From Macrothele yani (lineage: Eukaryota > Arthropoda > Arachnida > Araneae > Macrothelidae), in contig CM077007.1 in NCBI GenBank assembly GCA_039090855.1, positions 13,131,515 through 13,195,514 on the forward strand: a DNA stretch of 64,000 bases. Reading direction: 5' to 3'. Both the position numbers and the translations under genes were made by a program. A model generated the notes under the pieces. It searched no databases and was not told the origin of the DNA. It saw only the letters and a list, made by a program, of their open reading frames with translations. Of this stretch, positions 44,255-54,525 are shown piece by piece (the stretch's first letter is position 1; every line of letters starts with the position of its first letter).

Positions 44255-45129
44255 GAAGCTTATCGCCACAACTTTGCCGACTTGACATGTGTGTCACCTC
44301 TGTAGCACGTCACAACCTTCGATCGATGAAGTTCATACAGGCTGTTTTCTTCGGATGGAAGAACGTGCGCGTATCTATTGGCAAAACGATAAACTCTACG
44401 AGCAGTACTGTATTTTCTAGGCTGTAAATTGTGGCAATAAGGTGCTGCGGTAGGATTTGTTATTTTGCGTGTGGGGGGGGGACGGAATTGGTCCACTTGT
44501 TTTCTTCTACCTTGGTATGAACGGAGATATGTATCTTGGCGTCCTGGGCAAATTTTCATTTTCGGAATTGAACGATGAAAGTTCAAACTTGTTCCAGAAA
44601 GGGAGTGATTTCCTATCGCACAACAACATCTACTATGGGTTAACTTAACCAGCTGGAACGAATTAACTCGAGGTTAACAACTTAGGCAGAAATCAGCTCC
44701 AACGACTAGATTCGCTGTCTAAGAAGTGGGCCAAACGCGACAGACGCGAGTGTTCCTGCGCATCAGAAGGCAATGCTTTTACCTTAGGTTTGTCACTGTA
44801 AGTGGTCATTTGGGGGTATGATTGTCATTAATCCTTACTGTCTGATTATCTTTTCCGTTAAGAATGCTATAAAAAGGGCGACGTACCTAAAAAAGAAGAG
44901 AAAAGATGTTTGAGTAACTTATTTCTACCCTGTGGCTTGATGTCCATGTCCTGGAGACTACTCCAAATCATTTCTTGGGTGATGAAACCGAAAATAAAGG
45001 TCTATAAGGGAATCAGACTTCATAATTTATACTAAGGACTGTAAGGGAGAACTTACAACCAGCGACAGATTTATAGTTGGTACTCCTGAGATGAAGGAGG
45101 GAAAGGAATTGTTTTGCCGCTGCATTCGT
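44255..45129. other. Unassigned stretch
   Basis: A minus-strand frame of 108 codons (44586-44260) has no known motif. Nothing else was recognised. Confidence 0.35.
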
Positions 45130-45426
45130 ACGACCCAGTCACTATAAGAACACTTGTGTTTGAGGGCCGTAGGGAAATTTGGGCAACTTTTGGTGCAGGT
45201 ACATCGGTCTCTCAAAGGGTTAAGAGTAACAACATGCGCCTGTCCAGGTATCAGAGACGCGTTCTTCCGGCTAATTCCCCATGTGGAAACAGGGCTCGAA
45301 TCCCTCATGAGACACAGATGGTGTGTTTCCCCTAAGGGGATGATTCTGTAATATTTTCTGAAGCCGGTGATCCTAAATTTGAGACCGTTATGTACATTAG
45401 ATATTCACGAGGATAGTTAAACCTCA
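45130..45426 (+). repeat. Diverged SINE-like repeat (family 2)
   Basis: A B-box-like string AGGGCTCGAATCCCTC lies at 45291-45306. Downstream is a body that parallels family 1: CCGGTGATCCTAAATTTGAG, then a tail ATAGTTAAACCTCAA. The head upstream (45155-45230) is unlike family 1. The parallel is limited to the central and tail parts. Confidence 0.55.
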
Positions 45427-45430
45427 AAAC

Positions 45431-46511
45431 AACAAGTTAGTAAAATCATGCAATGCATTGATTATGATACGCTTTCCAACATACCAGAAATCCTTACTCA
45501 AGTTATGAGGATAATGGCTGTGGAATAAATCTCGCTCCTGTGCCCTGCCTTTTGATTCCATTTCGATGATATTCAACAGAACTGGTTCAGTATACCTCCG
45601 AAATAACATGATAAAGTTTTGTCGTAAAGGATGCATTTTTACGTAAGTTATGACGCATAAGGGAAATGGAATGGATCCCGCTTTTATGTCGTGATCTTTG
45701 ACCCCATTTCGTCCAATTTCAATAGGGTTCGTTCCCAGGGGATCCTTACCACGTATTAAAATTTCATCGAAATCGAAATTTTTTTACGTAAGATAGGACA
45801 CATAAGGGAAATGGAATGGATCCCGTTCCTATGTCGTGACCTTTGACCCAATTTCGTCCATTTCAATAGGGTTCGTCCATTTCAATAGGGTGATCCTGTG
45901 TAGGGATCACCCGAAATAGGGTGATCCCTACCCAATTTCGTCCATTTCAATAGGGTGATCCCTACCACGTACTAAAATTTCATCGAAATATTTTTACGTA
46001 AGTTAGGAAGCATAAGGGAAATTGAATGGGATCCCAATCCTATGTCGTGACCTTTGACCCCATTTCGTCCAATTTCAATAGGGTTCGTCCCCAGGTAATT
46101 CCTACCACGTACTAAAATTTCATCAAAATCGAAACACTTTTACGTAAGTTAGGACGCATAAGGGAAATGGAAGAGATCCCGCTCCTATGTCGTGACCTTT
46201 GTCCCCCTTTCGTCCAATTTCAATAGGGTTTGTCCCCACGTGATCCCTACCACGTACTAAAATTTCATCGAAATCGAAAATTATTTTTACGGAAGTTATG
46301 ACGCATAAGGGCAATAGAATGGATCCCGCTCCTATGTTGTGACCTTTGACCCCATTTCGTCCATTTTTAATAGGTTTCGTCCCCAGGTGGTCCCTACCAC
46401 ATACTAAAATGTCGTCGAAATAGAACCATTTTTACACCAGTTATCGTGCGGACGGACAGACGGACAAAGCTGGAGCATATACGCTTCTTCAACCTACTGT
46501 TAGAAAGCGTA
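45431..46511 (-). mobile_element. Helentron-like tandem-repeat element, copy C
   Basis: It has the same two ends as copies A and B: AACAAGTTAGTAAAATCATG with TACGCTTTCCAAC (45468-45480) at the left, and GACGGACAGACGGAC plus the hairpin end (46451-46511) at the right. Between them lie about seven ~146-bp units with no core segment. Part of one unit (45870-45970) is locally rearranged, with GATCCCTACC and GGGTGATCC strings in both directions. It has no coding capacity. Confidence 0.78.
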
Positions 46512-46706
46512 AAAAAGCAGCTTTGCCTCTAATGCGGAAATAATAGTGAATGCCCGTCCATGGGTCACTCTATCGCGAAAGTTGTACAGGAATTACTGTA
46601 TCCCAGTTCGACGGTGTCAAGAGCGCATAAGTAAACCGCTTCCGGAATATCATTACATCGTGGACAGTGCTGTGGGATGAGAAAAATGGTGGATGAACTT
46701 GGCTTG

Positions 46707-46931
46707 ATTTTTTTCTTTTTTTTGATTGGAGGTTTAACGACCACCGTGAGCAACTCAATGGGCTATAAGCAGTCGCCCGTCCCTAATTTAGGGTCACTGG
46801 TTCCAGGGAAGGGAGAGAGCCAGTGCCGTAAGACAAACACAACATCCATGCCTGACCGGGATTCGAACCCGGACCCCTTACGGACGAATGATCAGTAGCC
46901 AGCGCCTTAGACCACTGCGCCACTGGGGCGG
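46707..46931 (-). repeat. tRNA-derived SINE, family 1, in Tc1 pseudogene (first of three)
   Basis: Minus-strand copy with A tail at the left, full body, and B and A boxes at the right (GGATTCGAACCCGG and CCACTGCGCCACTGG as seen on the plus strand). Exact 13-bp duplication TGAACTTGGCTTG at 46694-46706 and 46932-46944. Confidence 0.95.
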
Positions 46932-47127
46932 TGAACTTGGCTTGTCTCGCATATTTGGTATCAACGTGAGAGCGACAGTAGCACAAATCACAGCCAACTT
47001 CAAATAGGAAAGTGCTAGAAACTTCTCCACCAAGCGATCATTAATCGCTATAAGTTGTGTGAGACGACGGCCCACCGAAGTTCCCTTGCTGGACTGTACC
47101 CCTCAACTAGGTGAAAGAACATCGGCA

Positions 47128-47332
47128 GCGGCCCCGGTTGCACAGTCGTCTAAGCGATGGCATCTGGTTACTCGTCCGAGATGAGTCCGGGTTCGAGTCT
47201 CCGTGAGGCATGGATGTTGTGTTTGTCTTACAGCACTGGCTCTCTTTCTCTTCCTTGGACAGTGGCCCTAAATTAGGGACGGGCGACTGGTTATATCTCA
47301 CTGAGTTGCTTACGGTGGTCGTTAAATTCCCA

Positions 47333-47366
<34 letters not shown>
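47128..47366 (+). repeat. tRNA-derived SINE, family 1, in Tc1 pseudogene (second)
   Basis: Plus-strand copy with the longest A tail in the window (about 32 bp). The duplication AAAGAACATCGGCA (47114-47127) and AAAGAACATTGGCA (47369-47382) has one mismatch. The head and body carry more substitutions than the other two copies here. Confidence 0.93.
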
Positions 47367-47368
<2 letters not shown>

Positions 47369-47629
47369 AAAGAACATTGGCACTGGACCTTAGATGATTG
47401 GATAGGAGTCTCCTAGTTCGATGAGTCCCGTTTCCAGCTATTTTGACGAGATAAGAGGATGCGGATCTGGCAGAAACCTCCCGAAGCGATGAACCCGGCA
47501 TGTCAACAAGATACTGTTTAGGCTGGGTTATGATCTGTAAGCATGGTGATTAAAACACAGAAGAGCATTCCACTGAAATTCCCACACAGCAATGGCCTCG
47601 TCTTTCACGGACATGAACGCTGTGGAATA

Positions 47630-47847
47630 CTTTTTGTTTTATTGGAGGTTTAACGACCACCGCGGACAACTCAATGGGCTATAAGTAGTCGCGCGTCTCT
47701 AATTTAGGGTCGCTGGTTTCATGGAAGGGAGAGAGCCAGTGCCGTAAGACAAGCAAAACATCTATGCTCACCGGGATTCGAATCTGGACCCCTTTCGGAC
47801 GAATGATCAGAGGCCATCGCTTAGACCACTGAGCCACTGGGGCGGCT
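47630..47847 (-). repeat. tRNA-derived SINE, family 1, in Tc1 pseudogene (third)
   Basis: Minus-strand copy with nearly full body and both boxes. Exact 10-bp duplication CTGTGGAATA at 47620-47629 and 47848-47857. Confidence 0.94.
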
Positions 47848-48047
47848 CTGTGGAATAACCTTGAGATGCAATGGAGAGGTCCGTTCAAGAGTTGGATCCT
47901 CCACTTGGGAATGTGACAGAATTACTGGACAGCGGTGCAGCAAGCATGGATAAAGATACCTGTGGGACGCTTTCATGATTTGGTGGACTCAGTGCCTCGC
48001 TGTGTGACTGCCCTTACCCGGGGGAAAGGTGAGCCTACCAGTTACTA

Positions 48048-48439
48048 GCTACATATCCCGTCATTTCTATCAGCTCAATGTATTTTGAGTTAGTTTTGTG
48101 GAATATTAGTCTCCGGGTATTTATTTTTTTCCCCTTAAGCACGAGTATCCGTATTATTGTTGGTTTTGATTTGCAAAAGGCAACAGTGCCTTGTGGAAAG
48201 GAGCGGCCTCTTCTCTTGGCTTTTCTTATCGTGAACTACAATGTAGTCGAGTGTATATGATACACATGGAATGTCGCCTTTGCTCTTTTATCTCTCATTG
48301 GAGCTCAGAACCTGTAGTTTTCACGGAGATGTCTTTTTGAAGCCTAGAAGCAACCATATTTAACGATTATGCTGGAAGAGGGAATTAAGTTCGAGATGAG
48401 TAAGTGTTGCAGTTGTGAAAATGGGAGTTAAACTAATTT
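48048..48439. other. Unassigned spacer
   Basis: Nothing was recognised. Confidence 0.4.
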
Positions 48440-48662
48440 ACATAGCGTCGGTGGTCGAGTGCTCAGAGGCGCGGATTTCGGGCTAATCATCCGAACCAGG
48501 ACGTGACGTCAGCTCTGGATGAGGCTCGGGGGATATGCCTTCCCCACGACAACGGTCTAGGCCCCTCACTTGAACCAGTAGCTCTAAATCTAGAATGAGT
48601 GCCTCCTTCTGGCTCAAGATGCCCATGGGGTTCTTTAACTCCCCCGGAAAGTGGCTTAGGAG
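48440..48662 (+). repeat. Diverged tRNA-headed SINE-like repeat (family 3)
   Basis: The head reads GGTGGTCGAGTGCTCAGAGG, an A-box-like string of Leu/Ser tRNA type, with no clear B box. The body contains TTGAACCAGTAGCTCTAAAT, CTAGAATGAGTGCC, then GGCTCAAGATGCCCATGGGG and TTCTTTAACTCC. It parallels the family 1 body position by position while the head differs. Confidence 0.55.
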
Positions 48663-50911
48663 CAGCATAAGCATGTTTGATTTTAATGAAACCAGAAATG
48701 TCATTCTATTTTGTTCTACGAAGAGAGGAAATAAAGTAGGCTGGCGAATTAAAAGTTCTTCCTGTCTGGAAATTGGCTTCTTTAATACACTGCAGTTCAG
48801 TTATCACGAATATCTTTACAGTATATGATCGCTTTACGAAGCATATAATGCGTATTCAGAACCAATTATTCTTTTGCGTGGTCTCAATGGGGATGAAGAT
48901 CTTGCTTCATGCAAACTGCATTTCAATGGAAACCAGCAAGCACTGCGGATTATATTATCAGTAGCAACGGCTTTGTTCGATCTCGATCGCGACCTTTCTA
49001 GAGAAGAATGTTCGTTTTGGTATTAAAAAGAGAAATTATTGAGTAATGGCTGAATAATTGTTAGGACCTGCAAGCATTTGCAACAAGATTCTGGCTGATC
49101 CTTAGGGGGAAACTTAACATCTTTACATTTCAAATTACTTGCTCTTAAATGGCGACGAAAACTGAGTCTGCAAAATGAATAATTGATGCTAAGTATGCAA
49201 GCAAAGCATTTGATTTTTGAAGCATAAGGAGACGACTGTCTTCTTAAATTCTTTGGAAGGAGTGCTGAAATTAGACTCGCAAATTTCCCTGAAAGTGTAA
49301 ATTTCTTTTGAAAATTTATCTCAGTGAAAGCCGGACAGAGAAACACCGCCACATCCATCTGAAAATTGCTTCCTGAAATGTGCGGTAACCGCTTTGTAAT
49401 GTCGAATCATACAAGCATATGTCAATTCATGCCAAGCAGTATAATTCAAAATTGAGAATTGTTTTGAAATATTACTATGTAGCATTTTACTAAATAGGAT
49501 TACTTTGCTCATGAGGATTTTACAGATTCTACCTAAATACCGGTGGTTAACGTCTATTATCCTTTTAACTGCTTGACAAAAAAAGTGAAGCAAGTGTATT
49601 TTTAATGGAAGTATATCTTTGCTTAGTTCATAGAAATTGTAAAACAAATGCATGCGCAAAATGGCTGAATATCGGAGTAATTTGTCAAAAAGTAATTTGC
49701 TGATTTTCCGTTTTAACAAAGTCGAATAATTTCTATAACATGGCGAACTTACCTTTCAACTTTGTTAATTTTGCAATGTGATGTGTTGTCTTAAATGTGC
49801 TATCTGAAATGAAGATACTTTATATAAATCTTATAAAGTTTAACTTTGCATCCGTAGGAAGAAATTGCATGAAGGAAATTTGAAGTTTTCATCCAGTACT
49901 TTACCTTTTTAATTTTGAAACTTACTGTACTTCATTTATACAAAATTTATTCGAAGAAAATATTATTGTAATTTTCTCTATTAGATTGTACCTTAAATTT
50001 GAAAAGTACACGGAGAGAAGCAACATTAAACATTGTGTTGTTTTAGGATAAATTGTAAAATACCACTACGTGTAGAACTTTTTTTTTTTGGCAGAAAAAT
50101 ATTGCCATCAATTGTATTTGCACAAGGAATCGATTCGTGATTTCAAATCGCATAGTTCTGGGCACCGTGACGATCAGTTTTTTTTATCTTCTCATTACTC
50201 AGTTGAAGAGAATTTATCTGTGAATTTGCTGGCCGTGTCGAGAAATTTCAAGTATCTAAGGTGAAAACATATTTATTGAGAAAATGGCAGCATTTGTAAA
50301 CTCTGTAAAGCAAAGCCTTGAGTGAGTTGTGCGTATAAGATTTTCAAGTTTTAGAGCAAGACTGAAATATATTATGTTTTTAATCACTGCACAAAAGTGA
50401 GATCATGATTTTTTTTCCTTTTTGGCTGATAGCACAGTGTGCGAAGAGCAACGAACATCATATCATTTCATTAAACAACTACACTTTTGGATTTAATGAA
50501 GCACCAAATTTTCTCGCTACTTCAGTCTTTCTTCGCAGTGTTACGTGATTTAATTCTGTCATTCTAACCTTACTTGACTCCGTTTGTCTTCTTTAATATT
50601 TTCTTCTCCTGTACTGAAAAACTGTGCTAAAACTAAATGCTGCAGTTCTCCTCGCTGGCTTTCTGTTATATATATTTTGTAGCCGGTCCTTATAAATTCA
50701 CACTAAGTGCCCAGTGGCTGCTCTGTTAGGTACACCCTTACAATTTGTCTAGAAGGACAGTCGCACTGAACAATACACTGAAGAAACTTTGAGTTTAATA
50801 TAACTCACTTTTATCTTCGAAATATGGCATCATTGATATGTATTGTAATGATATGGGAATCGAATCGTGAGTAATTCACTAAAGAAAATTCGAGTTTTTA
50901 ATAACGCACTT
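48663..50911. other. Long unassigned stretch
   Basis: It is AT-rich; two adjacent minus-strand frames (49358-49023 and 49719-49321) are open for 110-130 codons but show no family motif or codon regularity. No element was recognised. Confidence 0.35.
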
Positions 50912-51132
50912 GCCGTCCTTGTGGCGCAGTGGTTTAAGCGCTGGCTTATACATGTAATAATCCGTCCGAGTTGGGTCCGGATTCGAATCTCGGTGAGGCA
51001 TGGATGTTGTGTTTGTCTTACGGCACTGGCTCTCTCCGTTCCCTGGAGCCCGTGGCCCTAAATTATGGACGGGCGACTGCTTGTAGCCGATTGAGTTGCT
51101 CACGGTGGTCGTTAAATCTTCAATAAAAAAAG
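50912..51132 (+). repeat. tRNA-derived SINE, family 1
   Basis: A box TGGCGCAGTGGTTTAAGCG, B box GGATTCGAATCTCGG, full body and a short A tail. The head has a ~6-bp extra segment (TACATGTAA region) between the boxes. Exact 10-bp duplication TAACGCACTT at 50902-50911 and 51133-51142. Confidence 0.94.
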
Positions 51133-53574
51133 TAACGCACTTTGACGTTCAAATATGGCATCAGTGATTTAATGTATTGATGGGTATGGCAGCTCAAATT
51201 TTTGAGATTAATTTTTCGAAGACTGGAATTCCTAGTCTGATTTCGAGTAAAATATGGTTTCTATTCGGCCTTTTAACAAATAGGGTGTCCACATGAAACC
51301 TTTACAACTTGAAATCACATATTTTCATATATTTCCAAACGTAATGAGCATGAGTACATTGTGAAACACAAACATCAAGTGGTTATTAATTATTGTTAAT
51401 AAATCTGCATGCATATTGAGCACCAGTTAAAATTATTGTTGGACAGATAGCTTATATCGAATTGTTTAAGAAATATTAAAGAGAAATAAAATTAAACTCA
51501 AAAATCGGTCTCTTATTAATGAAGTGCATCACGAGATCCAATGAGAATCTTTTCAGCACTCATGTGAATTCACAAGTTCTTCAAAGTTAAGTAATGCTGA
51601 AGACAGCTGCGCAGTTAGTGTTAAAAGGTGACAGTCAATCGATTTCTTTGCAAGGATTTGGTCACCTTCATTGAGGATAATGTACATTCGCACGTGTACT
51701 TGCTTCCGAACACGGAAACAATCTCTTTAGAAAAATCGTTTAGTCCTGGAATAAATCATTCGGAACCTGTTTTCAGAACTTAGTTCTAGTTTCGTGCCAT
51801 TAATAGGGGAAGGGATCACTTTGCAGATCACATAACCTCAAGTAAATGCCTTCCTGATGCTCCAAAGAGCAGTGCTGGAGACTTTGACAGTTTGATGTAA
51901 CGTGATCAAATCCTTGCCCTCAAATCGAATAATTTACTGTCACCTTCAAGACTAACTCTAATTATCTTCAACTTCAGAGACTTCTTTTTCAGCTAATTTA
52001 CCTATTGTTGTTGGTGTAACTTCCCACTGGAGATGCTTTATGGCTAGGACCACGGACTTACATCGAGGACAACCAGTTCAGAATCACTGGTGTAACTCAC
52101 CCCAAATCCTCTAAAGTACACTTGCATCTGCTTTTGCAACAGCATTAGATATTATTGTTTCCTCTGTTCTCATTCGGTACAGATCCCACTCAACAAATCG
52201 CCGCTCGCCGAAAGTGTAGCAGTGAATGTCACGAAGGGATTGGACGACGCCCTATCGATACCGGACCTGAGAGTTTGCAGAATTTGTCTCTTGTATGCAT
52301 ACAATCTCTGGTGTGTGTATAGCATCTTATGAGCCGTGCTGAGCGCGGTACTTGCATTTCACGGTTGCACCTAAAAAAGAATTATGCGGACTAAGCAGAA
52401 ATGGCTCTCCGATCCATTCTACATCCTGAGCACATATGCTCGCACGGCCGGATCCTGACAGCCTAAGGGCACTTCTAGTTTCTAAGAGATTCTTATATCA
52501 CTCACACATCGATGGTTTAGTTGCTGGTGTCCTGCGGTATTTCGCACGAAAATTCCATTACGCGTCTGAAGGCCTGATTTGTCCTCATTGAATCCCCCAC
52601 TCAGTGAACCTTCTCCTATGGTGCAGACAGTTCCACGAGTTTCAGTGTTTTTCCTTTATCAAATGTTCCCTGGGGCAGAAAAAAATTGCTGCAGTCAAAT
52701 TTTTATGTTGTTTTACTATGTGCAAAAACTAAACTGCACTCAAGCAGCCCTATTTGAAAGTCCCACTTATTCAAGTTGCGAAATGTTAATGAGTGGATAA
52801 ACACTTCTTATATTTTATTTATTCAGACAATGTCTTTGCTTCTATCTTTAGCCTAATTTAATCAAATTTCAAGGGCAATATGGAGCACAGAACTGGTTTG
52901 GTTCATTTAAATTCTCATACTCTTGAAGTCTGATGAATAAGTGATTGTGAATTGGAGTATATCATAAAGATTTTGTCAGTTCTGGCAGACACGTAGTATT
53001 CCGATAGTTTCACTACCAGTGGTTGTTCCTTTCAAAGGGCATCGTATGAAAAAATGTGCGTGATAAAGTGTTTGTATCTTTAGTGATGTTCTGGGGCCAC
53101 ATTAAGTAGAATCAGATCTGAGTAGATTTTTCCTGCAAGCATACTGTACAGCTGAACTGCGTCATTGGCATTTAAACCGCAGTAGTAACAGTTTTGGAGT
53201 CCTAAAAAATGACTTCATATAAAAACCTAGTAATACTAAATAAAAACATTCTAGTTTTACTGAAAATATATATATATACATATATATATATCAACGTCAT
53301 AACACTAGGCGAATGGATGTACCACAGACTTTCGTTGCCCAAGTGCCACGTTTGTCACAGGTAATTAAAGAGAAGGCTGACGAAATTAATTGTTAGCATT
53401 GTCCTTGGAAAGCCCAGCCCCCAGTTAATTTTCCGTCTCTCTACATGTAGGTATTCCTTTACCAAGCACCACTGATTTTTGTTCTGCGGACAAGAATCGA
53501 TCTTTTACGAACTTATTGATTTTCTTGGAACCCACTTTATAGGCATACGGTGATCCGACAAAATAGCCCAGACC
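51133..53574. other. Long unassigned stretch
   Basis: A slightly GC-richer part (52190-52470) has no protein-like frame. A (TA)n run is at 53266-53291. No element was recognised. Confidence 0.4.
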
Positions 53575-54525
53575 AGAATAGCCCCGACATCACAGCCATG
53601 CAAAAAATAGCCCCCATTAAAACAGTCTCCTGTCAAAAGAGTCCCGTCAAAATAAAACTGCGTATATAATATATGATATGTGTGTACCTCTAATAAATTG
53701 CCAACTGCGATAAAAAAGGAAATATTTAAAAAAATAGAAGAATTTTAAAAATGTTAGTAATTTTTTTCTTTTTTCTTTTTTTTTTAATCAAAGTATATTG
53801 TCACGTTGTTAAAATTTCCACTTAGACAGACCAAAATATTGGTGGAACCATAATTCTGCACAGTTTTAAACATGTTTTATAGCAAAAAGTATTAGTTTCA
53901 AATAAGTGAAATTACATTATGAAGTTACGAGAAATTCCAGGCAGATAGTCCAAAATATTGTAATTTTCACAGTAAGATTTGTTTGTAATTCTGCACAAGT
54001 GCTTCACGTCGCCAATATTGTTGTGTGTACTTTTGCTCCGATGCTTTTTTTTTCTTAAACCTGGTTTGAAAACGGGCTGGATCAATTTCAACTCTATTCT
54101 GTTCTTTCGGAAATTGATCACAAGTTTGCACCCTGACGTATGATGGCAATCTGTGGCCTGTTGAAAAGAGCGATGCCATCCTTCAACCGAGTTATTAATG
54201 GGAGGAAGATTGAGAATTCTACTGTAAACGTTCCATATGAAAATTATAACATAATTTGTAAAGGGAATGGGTTACAGCTTAATTGCATTTCACGGAGTCC
54301 GTATTGTGTCTGAAAGAAATATTCTAATTGTAATTCTGAATATTTCTTCCAGAAACAATACGGATAGAAAGAAATACAATTAAGTGATAATCCATTTCCT
54401 TTGAGAATTATGTTGGTAAGCAAGAGGCAGAAAGTGGCATAGTCATATGGGTCTGCGGTAGACTCTTTTGACGGGGGCTATTTTGCATAATTTATTGGCT
54501 CTGATGTCGGTATGTTTCGTCAGGG
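53575..54525. repeat. Element bounded by ~70-bp inverted repeats, with an internal foldback
   Basis: The left end (53575-53650) and the right end (54454-54525) are imperfect reverse complements sharing AAAATAGCCCCC, TCAAAAGAGTC and GACATCA. Within the left end the phrase AAAATAGCCC recurs with small changes. Inside lies a second foldback (54249-54413) with ~75-bp arms: CCGTATTGTGTCTGAAAGAA and its complement around a 13-base loop. No coding sequence was recognised, so a non-autonomous DNA element (MITE) is likely. Confidence 0.65.

Larger units (their letters stand above)
46545..48047 (+). pseudogene. Tc1-like transposase pseudogene hit by three SINEs
   Basis: Reading across the insertions the plus strand gives INVRATVAQITANFK and RRPTEVPLLDCTPQLGERT (linker), then HWTLDDW with VSxFDESRFQLF containing the first Asp near 47420. 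RMRIWQKPPEAMNPACQQ follows, and at the carboxy end NVTELLDSGAASMDK, IPVGRFHDLVDSVPRCVTAL and GKGEPTSY. The stretch with the second Asp and Glu is lost or beyond recognition around the third SINE. There are several stops and shifts. No terminal inverted repeat is visible. SINEs lie at 46707-46931, 47128-47366 and 47630-47847. Confidence 0.85.

Noticed and set aside
49023..49719. Two adjacent minus-strand open frames of 111 and 132 codons
   Set aside because: No family motif, different frames, and AT-rich composition with no sign of codon bias.
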